A stretch of 64,000 nt of DNA from Clostridium isatidis (GTDB taxonomy: Bacteria; Bacillota; Clostridia; Clostridiales; Clostridiaceae), in NCBI RefSeq assembly GCF_002285495.1, contig NZ_CP016786.1, positions 2,426,001 through 2,490,000 on the forward strand, written 5' to 3'. The position numbers were made by a program, and so were the translations under genes. Numbering within the stretch: the stretch's first letter is position 1; every line of letters begins with the position of its first letter. Shown here in pieces: positions 33,848-42,287 of this stretch. The notes beneath the pieces were generated by a model. That model searched no databases and was not told the origin of the DNA. It worked only from the letters and a program-made list of their open reading frames with translations.

Positions 33848-34966
33848 ATGAAAATAGGAATAGATGGTAGAGCTGCAAAATGGTATAGAGGCACAGGTAT
33901 TGGAACTTATACTTATCAGCTTATCAATAGTCTAAATAAAATTGATAGAATAAATGATTACCTTGTTTTTTTGCCTGAAAATACAGCTCTAGATTTAGGA
34001 GATAACTTCCATATTCAATCAGTAAAGGCCAATTCAGATTCAAATTTTTGGGATGAAGTTAAAGTTGAAAATAGTTTTTATAATAAAAATTTAGATATAT
34101 ATCATGTTCCTCAAAATGGAGTTGGACTTTCAAAAAACTTAGACTGCTATAAAACTATTACATTACATGATATAATTCCCTTGAGGATGCCTGAAACTGT
34201 TAGCAATAGTTATCTGAATATATTTAATAATGAAATACCTAAAATATTAGATAATTGTGATGGAATTATAACTGTTTCTGAATTTTCTAAACAAGATATT
34301 GCAAAGGGTTTTAATTTTCCTTTAAATAAAATTTTTGTAACCCATCTTGCTGCTGAAGATATATATAGGCCTTTAAATAAGAAAAAATGTAAAGAAATCA
34401 TAAAAAAAGAATATGGTATTAAAGAAGAGTTTATTCTGTATGTTGGCGGTTTTAGTCCAAGAAAGAATATAACAGGTCTTATTGAAGCCTATTCATTACT
34501 TTCTAAAAATAGACGTAAAAATTTAAAGCTTATTATAACAGGAAGAAAGGGTATTTCTTATGAAATATACAAAAATCGTGCAATAAGACTTAATGTTGAA
34601 AATGATGTAATCTTTACAGATTTTATCCCTCTTGAAAAATTACCAATTTTCTATAATGCTTCAAGTTTGTTAGCTTATCCTTCCTTTTATGAGGGGTTTG
34701 GGCTTCCACCTCTAGAAGCAATGGCCTGTGGAACTCCAGTAATAGCTTCTAATGTTACCTCTTTACCTGAAATTTGTGGTGACTCTGCTTTATTGATTGA
34801 TCCCCATAATATTAATGAATTATCTAATTCAATAGAGAAGGTTTTAGTTGATCAAAATCTAAGAGATAAATTAATATTAAAAGGCTTGGAGAAAAGCTCA
34901 AGCTATTCCTGGAATATTACTGCAAAAGGAACTTTAGAAGCTTACAAAAATATTATAAAATACTAA
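33848..34966 (+). CDS. GT4 glycosyltransferase, CotSA-like (copy 1)
   Basis: A 372-residue glycosyltransferase of family 4. The N-terminus I-G-I-D-G-R-A-A-K-W-Y-R-G-T-G-I-G-T-Y-T, the central Y-V-G-G-F-S-P-R-K-N-I and the donor-site motif Y-E-G-F-G-L-P-P-L-E-A-M-A-C-G-T-P-V (two Glu eight apart) are clear. In Bacillus the spore coat protein CotSA is of this family and is encoded beside cotS, which supports a role in glycosylating the spore surface. A GTG five codons up is in frame; the ATG at 33848 has AAAGGATG at better spacing. It shares a short divergent promoter region with CotS copy 1. Confidence 0.88.
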   Translation: MKIGIDGRAAKWYRGTGIGTYTYQLINSLNKIDRINDYLVFLPENTALDLGDNFHIQSVKANSDSNFWDEVKVENSFYNKNLDIYHVPQNGVGLSKNLDCYKTITLHDIIPLRMPETVSNSYLNIFNNEIPKILDNCDGIITVSEFSKQDIAKGFNFPLNKIFVTHLAAEDIYRPLNKKKCKEIIKKEYGIKEEFILYVGGFSPRKNITGLIEAYSLLSKNRRKNLKLIITGRKGISYEIYKNRAIRLNVENDVIFTDFIPLEKLPIFYNASSLLAYPSFYEGFGLPPLEAMACGTPVIASNVTSLPEICGDSALLIDPHNINELSNSIEKVLVDQNLRDKLILKGLEKSSSYSWNITAKGTLEAYKNIIKY

Positions 34967-34970
34967 ATAA

Positions 34971-35009
34971 AAAAATATAGGGAAGTTTTTAATTCTTCCC
35001 TATATTTTT
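34971..35009. terminator. Bidirectional terminator between convergent CotSA-like and CotS-like genes
   Basis: A perfect 15-bp stem (arms 34971-34985 and 34995-35009) ending in A-rich and T-rich tracts, 5 bases after the glycosyltransferase stop and 9 before the CotS copy 2 stop. Confidence 0.9.
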
Positions 35010-35017
35010 ATTTATTA

Positions 35018-36064
35018 TTAATAAAAATAGTCCTTCATTTCTTTAATAAAATCTTTTAAAAACTCTGCTCTATAAACATCTTTATTAAGTTTATCTTCTA
35101 ATCTGCTTTCAAAAACTTCATAATCCCAAAGCTTTTCTTTATAATAATAACCAATAGATATATTATAAAAGTCCCTTGGAAAATTAAAAATGGTATAAAT
35201 TAACTTTATTTCTTCTTTATCTAATTCATTTACTGAGTTATAAGCATCTATAATAGACTTAAATTTTTTCATTTCATAGCAGTTATTTTTTATTGCCTTT
35301 AATGAAAAATTAGCAATATCAATAGCTCTAGTATCAATTTTACAATAATCAAAATCTATTATTTTTACTTTGTCTCCATCAATTATAAAATTATGATTAG
35401 CTAAATCATTATGACATAACACTATTTTATCAATATCCTTTAATAATGAACTATAATTAGTTAAAGCTAATAGTTCTTGTGTCTTTTTTATTTGATCTAT
35501 ATACTTGTCCGCATTTTCAATAAAAAGCTCATCAAATCTATTTCTATACCTAAATCTTTTAACAAAGATTTTTATATTTTTTAATTCCTCCTCTGCTTTT
35601 TTATAGGCCTCTGCTAAATTATCTCCTATATTTTCTTTAACTAAATCTATACTTAAATTTTCACCTATTCCTTTTGATGCCTTATGCATATTTGCAATAG
35701 CTTTAGAGCATATTTCAATTTCTAAAGGATTTGTAAAGGTTGCTTCTCTACCTTCTATCATATCTAATATAACATAAGTATTTTCATGAAAATAATGAGC
35801 AATTTTTCCATCTTTGCCTCTATGATAGTTCAATACATCTTCGTAATTTTTTTGTATATATTTTAAAGCATCATCAATAAAATTAATTCTCTTTTCTTTA
35901 GAATCTGTCATCTTAAGAATTTTCTTTCCATTACTTGTTATTAAAACAAAAACTTTTCTTAATGGTATTATCTCTTTAATCTCAATTGATAATGTTTTTA
36001 AAAATTCTTCGCTTAAATCATATTTACATAATGTTTCCCTGTCTATATATCTAAATTTATTCAT
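35018..36064 (-). CDS. CotS-family spore coat protein, kinase fold (copy 2)
   Basis: A 348-residue relative of CotS copies 1 and 3, the most diverged of the three. It keeps the N-lobe Lys (G-K-K-I-L-K-M), the catalytic loop C-H-N-D-L-A-N-H-N-F-I-I-D and the metal motif I-I-D-F-D-Y-C. The ATG at 36064 has GGGAGGGGATATA; an earlier in-frame ATG is part of that ribosome site. It overlaps the end of the helical protein gene upstream by 8 bases, so the two are probably translated together. Confidence 0.85.
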   Translation of the reverse strand: MNKFRYIDRETLCKYDLSEEFLKTLSIEIKEIIPLRKVFVLITSNGKKILKMTDSKEKRINFIDDALKYIQKNYEDVLNYHRGKDGKIAHYFHENTYVILDMIEGREATFTNPLEIEICSKAIANMHKASKGIGENLSIDLVKENIGDNLAEAYKKAEEELKNIKIFVKRFRYRNRFDELFIENADKYIDQIKKTQELLALTNYSSLLKDIDKIVLCHNDLANHNFIIDGDKVKIIDFDYCKIDTRAIDIANFSLKAIKNNCYEMKKFKSIIDAYNSVNELDKEEIKLIYTIFNFPRDFYNISIGYYYKEKLWDYEVFESRLEDKLNKDVYRAEFLKDFIKEMKDYFY

Positions 36065-36836
36065 TATATCCCCTCCCATTAGTAATTGAATATTTATTAT
36101 CTAAAATTTCAGCCTTATAAATAAGCTCTAATATATCCTCTTCTCTCAAATCATATTTCCCCTCTATATACCTTTTAAAAACCTTCAACTGTTCATTTGG
36201 ATAATTACTAAGTCCCTCTAAGTATTTTCTACTAGTTTCTTTTAATCCTTCCTTTACAATGTAATAATCTATTATTTCTTGAAAAGAAATATCTATATCC
36301 TTTCTTTTTATTCTTTTTATAAGAGAATATATATCATGCTCCTTTATGTTATATGTCATATATTTTATTGTTCCAACTATAATTTTATTATCTTCTAGCA
36401 CTAAGTTACTTTCATCAACCCTGCCTAAGCAAATTTCATAATTACTCATACTTCTTTCAATTATTTCTCTATAATCTTTTAATGCAATATGCTTTAACGA
36501 AATTTGAGCCTTATATAAAATTTCTTTTTCTTTGCTTTTTATATAATCATCTATCTTATTTGAGTTTTTCTTATTTTGAAGATTTTTTATATATCTCTCA
36601 ACTAATATTACTTGAGATTTATACTCCTCTAATTCTTTTCCAATAGAGGCTCTAATTCTAGGCAATAAATTTTCTTTATAAGCTCCAACACTTCTTTGAA
36701 AATAAATTATATTATCTATTTGCCTAAAAACATCTTCTTTATTTTCTATTTTATAAGAAGTTAACTTACACTCTTTAACAATTATATTTTTTCTTTCAAG
36801 ATATTCTTTTAACTCAAAAACATTAATTTTAATCAC
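36057..36836 (-). CDS. Helical protein of unknown function in the CotS operon
   Basis: A 259-residue, highly charged protein that I do not recognise. It is predicted mostly helical by residue pattern, with a Lys/Glu-rich middle (about residues 70-130) that could be a coiled coil. It has no signal peptide or membrane helix, and no HxDxxxxN or DFD motif, so it is not simply another CotS copy. It sits between CotS copies 3 and 2, five bases after the first and overlapping the second by 8 bases. This tight packing suggests that it works with them, perhaps as an adaptor during coat assembly. Confidence 0.7.
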   Translation of the reverse strand: MIKINVFELKEYLERKNIIVKECKLTSYKIENKEDVFRQIDNIIYFQRSVGAYKENLLPRIRASIGKELEEYKSQVILVERYIKNLQNKKNSNKIDDYIKSKEKEILYKAQISLKHIALKDYREIIERSMSNYEICLGRVDESNLVLEDNKIIVGTIKYMTYNIKEHDIYSLIKRIKRKDIDISFQEIIDYYIVKEGLKETSRKYLEGLSNYPNEQLKVFKRYIEGKYDLREEDILELIYKAEILDNKYSITNGRGYNE

Positions 36837-36841
36837 CTCTA

Positions 36842-37834
36842 TTAAAAAAAGTTATCTAAAAATATTTCTCTATTGTTTCTATCATTCAAATACTTTTTAA
36901 TTTTCTTAACAAAAAAATCTTCTCCCCAAGGCTGTTGCTCCCAATAATATTGAAGTCCTATTTGCCAAAATCCTTGAGGAAATCTCATAAATGCAATTAT
37001 TAATCTTAATTCCTCGTCCCTTACTGGGTAAATTTTTTGATAATTATCAATTACTAAATCTGATATTTCTCTATTCCAATTTCCATCCTTCATACTTCTA
37101 ATTAATAAAGAAGCAAGATCATGTATATGACTATCTAATATACAATAATCAAAATCAATTACATTAATTTCTCCATTTTTATCTATTAATAAGTTATGAT
37201 GAGCAAAATCATGATGGCAAAATCCTCTTTTGAAAACTTCCTTATCCATAACTTTGAAATAATTATTCTCTTTTAATTCACTTATAGATTTTTTTCCCCT
37301 TTCTAACTCTTCATTTATTGCACTTAAATATATTTCATCAAATTCTGATCTATAAGCCTTTTGAAATATTCTTTTTTTAAAATCTAGTATCTCCTCACAT
37401 CTTGTTTCAAAGGTTCTTATCCAAGTGTACCAATATATTCTTGCTTTCATATGTTTATTTAAAATAAAACCTTTACTACACTCATGTAATTCAGCTAATT
37501 TTCTTGCTGCCATTGCAAGATCATCTAAATTTTTATAATTACATGTTCTTGAATCTATCCATCTATTTATATAGGCATATTTATCTCCAAGTTTTATATA
37601 TCCTTCACCATTTTTTGTTTTTATTATTTCTGGTATATTTCTAAAGGATTTTTTATTTAAATGGCTTATAGCAGAAAAAATAAAATAAAAATGAGGAAAT
37701 TGATATTTAATAATTTTAATACCATAATTCCCCTCTTTTGTTTCAATTTTATAGCTATTTTTAATTTTTTCTATGTTATATATACCTAAAGAATAGTTTT
37801 TTTCAATTTCTTCTTTTATATATTCTGTATTCAT
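36842..37834 (-). CDS. CotS-family spore coat protein, kinase fold (copy 3)
   Basis: A 330-residue CotS-family protein, closest to copy 1: both share A-A-R-x-L-A-E-L-H-E-x-S-K-G and the F-C-H-H-D signature. The full set F-C-H-H-D-F-A-H-H-N-L-L-I-D and V-I-D-F-D-Y-C is intact. It opens a three-gene operon with the helical protein and copy 2. A divergent CotSA-like gene starts 148 bp away, the same arrangement as copy 1 with its glycosyltransferase, so the pair was probably duplicated as a unit. Confidence 0.88.
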   Translation of the reverse strand: MNTEYIKEEIEKNYSLGIYNIEKIKNSYKIETKEGNYGIKIIKYQFPHFYFIFSAISHLNKKSFRNIPEIIKTKNGEGYIKLGDKYAYINRWIDSRTCNYKNLDDLAMAARKLAELHECSKGFILNKHMKARIYWYTWIRTFETRCEEILDFKKRIFQKAYRSEFDEIYLSAINEELERGKKSISELKENNYFKVMDKEVFKRGFCHHDFAHHNLLIDKNGEINVIDFDYCILDSHIHDLASLLIRSMKDGNWNREISDLVIDNYQKIYPVRDEELRLIIAFMRFPQGFWQIGLQYYWEQQPWGEDFFVKKIKKYLNDRNNREIFLDNFF

Positions 37835-37982
37835 GTATTTCTCCTAATGACTTGTTCTATGCCATTATATGAAAAAAACTTATATTTTGTTTATGTTAGA
37901 AAATAAATATTAATAATAATTTGTTATATATATTTCAAAATATAATATTTATAATATATAGGATATTTTTAGGAGGATTAAA

Positions 37983-39104
37983 ATGAAGATATCAATTGAT
38001 GCTAGAGGAGCAAATTTATATAATGGAACTGGTATAGGAACTTATACTGAAAATCTAATTCGAGAATTATTAGAAATAGACAAAAATAATAGTTATTTAT
38101 TATTTTGGGTTGGTGATAATTATGAAAAATTTAAAAGACCAAATAGCAAAATAATATTAACTGCAAGAAAACATGGCGGATTTTATGAAAATTATTATTT
38201 TCCAAACTTTATAAATAAATATAATATTGATTTACATCATATACCTCAAAACGGAATTGGCTACTGCGAAAATTATAGTAATAATTGTGTTGTTACTATA
38301 CATGATTTAATTCCTTATGTTTTACCTGAAACTACTGGAAGAGGTTATTTGGAAAAATTCTTAAGAAAAATGCCTTCTATAGTTTCTAATGCTAAAGGGA
38401 TTCTAACAGTATCTGAATACTCAAAAAAAGATATTCTTAAATTCTTCAATCATATTCCTGAAGACAAAATTTTTGTTACTCCTTTAGCTGCAAATTCTAC
38501 CTTTAAACCTATGAATAAAAATCATTGTCAAAAGCTAATACATGATAGATTTAATTTCAATAATCCCTATATATTATACATAGGTGGTTTTAGTCCTCGT
38601 AAAAATGCTAGGGAATTAATTTTAGCTTTTAATGATATTTATAAAGATTTAAAAGAACCTTATACTCTAGTGTTAGCAGGTTCAATTAAAGATGAAGGAG
38701 CAAAACTTGTTGAATTGAAAGAAACTCTACCTTCAAAGGATAGTATCATCTTTACTGGCTTTATAGAAGATTCTTTGCTTCCTATTTTATATAACGGCTC
38801 AGAAGCCTTTGTTTATCCCTCTCTTTATGAAGGATTTGGACTTCCACCATTAGAAGCTATGAGCTGCAAAACACCTGTCATCACTTCTAATGCTACTTCC
38901 ATTCCAGAAGTAACAGGAGATGCTTGTATTTTAATTAATCCATATAATAGAGAAGAATTAAAAAATCAACTTGTAAATTTATTAAATAATGAGGATTTAA
39001 AATTAGAACTTGCTGACAAGGGCTATAAAAGAAGTTTAGAATTTTCATGGAAAGAAACAGCAAGAAAGACTTTAGATGCCTATATAAAAATATCACAGAT
39101 GTAA
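37983..39104 (+). CDS. GT4 glycosyltransferase, CotSA-like (copy 2)
   Basis: A 373-residue glycosyltransferase, a clear paralogue of the gene at 33.8-35.0 kb. Shared blocks include I-D-A-R-G-A-N-L-Y-N-G-T-G-I-G-T-Y-T, H-I-P-Q-N-G-I-G, Y-I-G-G-F-S-P-R-K-N-A and Y-E-G-F-G-L-P-P-L-E-A-M-S. There is no signal peptide, so it should act in the mother-cell cytoplasm. The start at 37983 follows AGGAGGATTAAA. A terminator with the GGATTTTCAG core lies two bases after its stop. Confidence 0.88.
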   Translation: MKISIDARGANLYNGTGIGTYTENLIRELLEIDKNNSYLLFWVGDNYEKFKRPNSKIILTARKHGGFYENYYFPNFINKYNIDLHHIPQNGIGYCENYSNNCVVTIHDLIPYVLPETTGRGYLEKFLRKMPSIVSNAKGILTVSEYSKKDILKFFNHIPEDKIFVTPLAANSTFKPMNKNHCQKLIHDRFNFNNPYILYIGGFSPRKNARELILAFNDIYKDLKEPYTLVLAGSIKDEGAKLVELKETLPSKDSIIFTGFIEDSLLPILYNGSEAFVYPSLYEGFGLPPLEAMSCKTPVITSNATSIPEVTGDACILINPYNREELKNQLVNLLNNEDLKLELADKGYKRSLEFSWKETARKTLDAYIKISQM

Positions 39105-39105
39105 T

Positions 39106-39140
39106 GGATTTTCAGATTTTCTGAAAATCCTTTTTATTTT
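39106..39140 (+). terminator. Intrinsic terminator of CotSA-like copy 2
   Basis: GGATTTTCAG (39106-39115) pairs with CTGAAAATCC (39121-39130) and is followed by TTTTTATTTT. The stem core matches the hairpins at 29234 and 50534. Confidence 0.9.
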
Positions 39141-39256
39141 ATAAGTTATTATTTTACAATATTGATTATTAATTAATTGTTTTTGATTTTTTATTGAAAT
39201 TAGAATATAATTTTTTTAATGGAGTACTAAAATATTATTTCAAAAAAGGTGATTAA

Positions 39257-40129
39257 ATGAATTTAGATAGCTTAAATTATTTTTATGAAGTTGCTAAAGC
39301 TAAAAGCATTTCAAATGTTGCTAAGAATTTTCATATATCTCAGTCTGCTTTAAGCCAACAGATTGCAAAACTTGAAAATTACTTAGGTATCAAATTGTTT
39401 AACAGAAATAATAAAGGTGTTACCTTAACTAGTGAAGGTGAAATCTTATTTAAATATTCAGAAACAATTATTAGCATTTTAAACAGGATGCGTCAAGAAC
39501 TATATAATTCTATTAACGAAAAAAAATCAGTAAATATAGATTGTATTGAACCATTAAGTTATAAAATATTATCTAGTACATTACCTAAATTAAAAAATAA
39601 ATTTCCCACATATAAAATGAACTTAAATATAATATCAGATTCTCATATTAATAAGGGAGATATTTCATTAGGCTATAAAAAACCTTTAAAAGAAGAAGGA
39701 ATAATTACAAAATTAATTGGCTATGATGAAATTATATTAATTGCTAATATAAACTTTAATAAAGATTCTATCAGCATTGAAGAATTATTTGAATTACCTC
39801 TAATATTAATTGATGATAAAAACACTCTAGATAATACTATTTTAGATAGATTAAATTCTACGGCAAATGATTTCAAAAAATTCAATATAATATTTTCAAC
39901 TAATTCCTTTTTGGCTGCAGTTAACGGCGTAATAAATAGTGATGCTTTAACTTTTATACCAAAAACTATTTATAAGGACTTTAACGAGCCCTTGATAAAG
40001 AAAATAAAAATAGAAAACTTTTCTGCTTCATTGCCAGTATATATTAGTTATTTAGAGTCTTATTATCAAATAAATTCAGATTTTGTGAAATCCTTTAAAA
40101 ATACAATAAAAAAACACCTTAATAATTAG
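39257..40129 (+). CDS. LysR-family transcriptional regulator
   Basis: A 290-residue regulator. The N-terminal helix-turn-helix is clear: M-N-L-D-S-L-N-Y-F-Y-E-V-A, S-I-S-N-V-A-K-N-F-H-I-S-Q-S-A-L-S-Q-Q-I. A LysR substrate-binding domain fills residues 90-285. AAAAGGTGATTAA precedes the start. The target genes cannot be named. LysR proteins often act on a divergent neighbour, but the upstream neighbour here reads the same way, and the downstream electron-transfer genes are convergent. Confidence 0.92.
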   Translation: MNLDSLNYFYEVAKAKSISNVAKNFHISQSALSQQIAKLENYLGIKLFNRNNKGVTLTSEGEILFKYSETIISILNRMRQELYNSINEKKSVNIDCIEPLSYKILSSTLPKLKNKFPTYKMNLNIISDSHINKGDISLGYKKPLKEEGIITKLIGYDEIILIANINFNKDSISIEELFELPLILIDDKNTLDNTILDRLNSTANDFKKFNIIFSTNSFLAAVNGVINSDALTFIPKTIYKDFNEPLIKKIKIENFSASLPVYISYLESYYQINSDFVKSFKNTIKKHLNN

Positions 40130-40187
40130 TGTGAAATTTGGAGTTTGGAGCGAAGATCAGATATCAATTTTCAGATTCCAAATAAAA

Positions 40188-40220
40188 ATAAAGGTAGTTA
40201 ATTTTATCAACTACCTTTAT
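40188..40220. terminator. Terminator between the LysR gene and the polyprenyl synthase gene
   Basis: A perfect 12-bp stem (ATAAAGGTAGTT with AACTACCTTTAT) with a 9-base loop. The U tract is good on the minus strand (TTTTTATTT) and weaker on the plus strand. Confidence 0.85.
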
Positions 40221-40269
40221 GATTTTAATTTATAATGAAAATCTTACTTAAATGACACTTGAAAACTAT

Positions 40270-41235
40270 TTAATATGTTCTTATCAAGATCCACTCTGCT
40301 AATTCTTTTAAAACCTTCTTGTATTTATTCTCTGGTAATCTATTTATTCCTTTAAAACATTTTTCTATATATTTATTAGCTAATTCTTTAGCCATTTCAA
40401 TTCCTTTATTTTCTTCAACTATTTTTATTATTTTTTCTACATCTTCATCAGTATAAAATTCCTTTTCCATTATCTCTGAAAAAGCATTTTTATTATTTCT
40501 ATAAGCATATATAAAAGGTATTGTATAAATTCCTTGCTTTAAATCATTAGCAGCTGATTTTTTTATACTTTCATCATTACCTTCATAATCTAATATATCA
40601 TCAATTATTTGAAAAGCCATCCCTAAATTATGTCCAATATTTTTTAGTTCCCTACTTACTTTCTTATCAGCATTACATTCTGCTGCACCTAAAAATAATG
40701 AAATTGAAAATAATTCTGCAGTCTTTCCAGATATTCTAGTTAAATAATCTTTAACTGACAGCTTAGTTGAAAATCTTGAATTTAACTGATCAACTTCTCC
40801 TATACAAATTCTTGTCATAGCGTTAGAATCAATTTCTAAAGCTCTTAAAGATGAGTGAGTAGCTAAAATTTTAAAACAGCAGCAAAACAAATAATCTCCA
40901 ATATAAACTGCATAGTCCTTTCCATACTTGGATTGAATTGTTAACTTTCCTCTTCTAAGCTTAGATTCATCAATTACATCATCATGAACTAAAGTTGCCA
41001 TATGTAGCATTTCTATAACAGCAGCAGTTGGTACTGATTTTTCTCTATCTCCATCTCCAAACTTTGATCCTATTAAAACAAAGGCAGGTCTTAATAGTTT
41101 TCCTCCTGATTCTATTAAATCTAAGATAGAATTTTCAATTTTTTTATCCTTACATTTAGTATATTTTTTCATAAGAGCAACTACTTCTTTAAGCTCATTT
41201 TTTATTTCAGGATAGTTGTTCCAAATCTTATTCAT
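40270..41235 (-). CDS. Polyprenyl diphosphate synthase (DmkB/HepT-like)
   Basis: A 321-residue trans-prenyltransferase. The first aspartate-rich motif is D-D-V-I-D near residue 84 and the second is D-D-I-L-D near residue 213; G-G-K-L-L-R-P-A and L-K-Q-G-I-Y-T-I-P complete the set. Such enzymes make the C30-C40 tail of menaquinone or demethylmenaquinone. In Listeria the matching gene of the extracellular electron transfer locus, dmkB, sits beside the same partner genes found here. No other quinone gene is in the window, so chain use is inferred. AAGGTGGAATA precedes the start. Confidence 0.9.
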   Translation of the reverse strand: MNKIWNNYPEIKNELKEVVALMKKYTKCKDKKIENSILDLIESGGKLLRPAFVLIGSKFGDGDREKSVPTAAVIEMLHMATLVHDDVIDESKLRRGKLTIQSKYGKDYAVYIGDYLFCCCFKILATHSSLRALEIDSNAMTRICIGEVDQLNSRFSTKLSVKDYLTRISGKTAELFSISLFLGAAECNADKKVSRELKNIGHNLGMAFQIIDDILDYEGNDESIKKSAANDLKQGIYTIPFIYAYRNNKNAFSEIMEKEFYTDEDVEKIIKIVEENKGIEMAKELANKYIEKCFKGINRLPENKYKKVLKELAEWILIRTY

Positions 41236-41281
41236 TATATTCCACCTTCTTAGTGATACTCTAAATTGTGCTTTAACACTT

Positions 41282-41800
41282 TTAATACTCTTTAAACATA
41301 GGTAATTTTGTTAAATGATTTACTGCAAAATTTGCAGCTATACCTACAAAAATTCCTGTTCCTATTCCTATAAATGATAATATAGGTAAATACAACATCA
41401 CTCCTATATTCTTAACAATTAATGATGCAACCGCTAACTGTCCAACATTATGAAATATAGCACCTGCTGAGCTGACTCCTACAATGCTTACCTTTTCCTT
41501 AAATATATCTTTTACTAATATCATAGAAATAAAACTTAATATTCCCCCAGCTGCACTATACATAAATGCAGATATACTTCCTCCAAACATAGTTGCCAAA
41601 GTAATCCTTAATAATATAACTAAAAATGCATCTCTCTTTTTATCCAATGTGTACAATGCAATTACAGTAATTAAATTTGCTAATCCAAGCTTTGCTCCAG
41701 GAGTGAAAAATGGAACGGGTATCATTCTTTCAATTATATGGAGTACTAATGCTTGTGCCACTAATAATCCAATGTATACAATTCTGCTAGTTTTCCTCAT
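41282..41800 (-). CDS. Gx transporter-family membrane protein (Eet-like)
   Basis: A 172-residue membrane protein with about five helices, of the family once labelled heptaprenyl diphosphate synthase component I. The conserved P-V-P-F-F-T-P-G-A-K-L-G-L-A-N and S-S-A-G-A-I-F-H-N-V-G-Q-L segments are present. In flavin-based electron transfer loci one of the two Eet membrane proteins appears to be of this type; I recall it as EetA, but the A/B assignment should be checked. It is nine bases after the NusG-II gene and 46 before the polyprenyl synthase gene. Confidence 0.8.
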   Translation of the reverse strand: MRKTSRIVYIGLLVAQALVLHIIERMIPVPFFTPGAKLGLANLITVIALYTLDKKRDAFLVILLRITLATMFGGSISAFMYSAAGGILSFISMILVKDIFKEKVSIVGVSSAGAIFHNVGQLAVASLIVKNIGVMLYLPILSFIGIGTGIFVGIAANFAVNHLTKLPMFKEY

Positions 41801-41809
41801 GAATCCCCC

Positions 41810-42190
41810 TTAATATGATAATATAATATCATCATCACTAATTCCTTTTATTTCTATCATAACTTTATGTGGAAGACATACTAGACTTTCACCCGCTTTT
41901 TCAATATATGGAGGGTTCATACATACCTTATCCGGACAATCTGCATCTATTATTCCAATTGTATTATCTTTAATAAGTACAGTATTATATCCATGTTCCG
42001 TTTCTATATTTATTATTTCTTCACCTTTATGTTCTGATAAAGGTATAGTTTTATAGAGCTCTCCTGCTATTGTTATTTCTGCATATGTATTTTTTAATCC
42101 CTTTCCTACTGAAGCACCAAGTATTATTTCCGGTAAAAAGGAAAGTAACATTAACACACCTATAATAACAAAATCTAATTTTTTAAACAT
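41810..42190 (-). CDS. NusG domain II membrane-anchored protein (Eet-like)
   Basis: A 126-residue protein with one N-terminal membrane helix (about residues 5-25) and an extracytoplasmic NusG-II fold. The signature A-D-C-P-D-K-V-C-M-N-P and the later S-L-V-C-L-P-H-K-V contain three Cys, a possible redox or metal site. Despite the name it has nothing to do with transcription. The ATG at 42190 has GGAGATAAAA; the in-frame ATG four codons up lacks a ribosome site. It is the partner membrane protein of the Gx-family protein in electron transfer loci. Confidence 0.82.
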   Translation of the reverse strand: MFKKLDFVIIGVLMLLSFLPEIILGASVGKGLKNTYAEITIAGELYKTIPLSEHKGEEIINIETEHGYNTVLIKDNTIGIIDADCPDKVCMNPPYIEKAGESLVCLPHKVMIEIKGISDDDIILSY

Positions 42191-42221
42191 TTTTATCTCC
42201 ATGATGTTATTTTAATATTTT

Positions 42222-42250
42222 ATAAGGTAGAGTAAACTACTCTACCTTAT
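42222..42250. terminator. Hairpin between NDH-2 and the Eet-like genes
   Basis: A perfect 13-bp stem (ATAAGGTAGAGTA with TACTCTACCTTAT) and a 3-base loop. The U tract is poor on the minus strand, so it may only reduce or process the transcript rather than end it. Confidence 0.55.
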
Positions 42251-42287
42251 ATTTTAACATTATCACTATATTCTTCTCAATTGTAAT

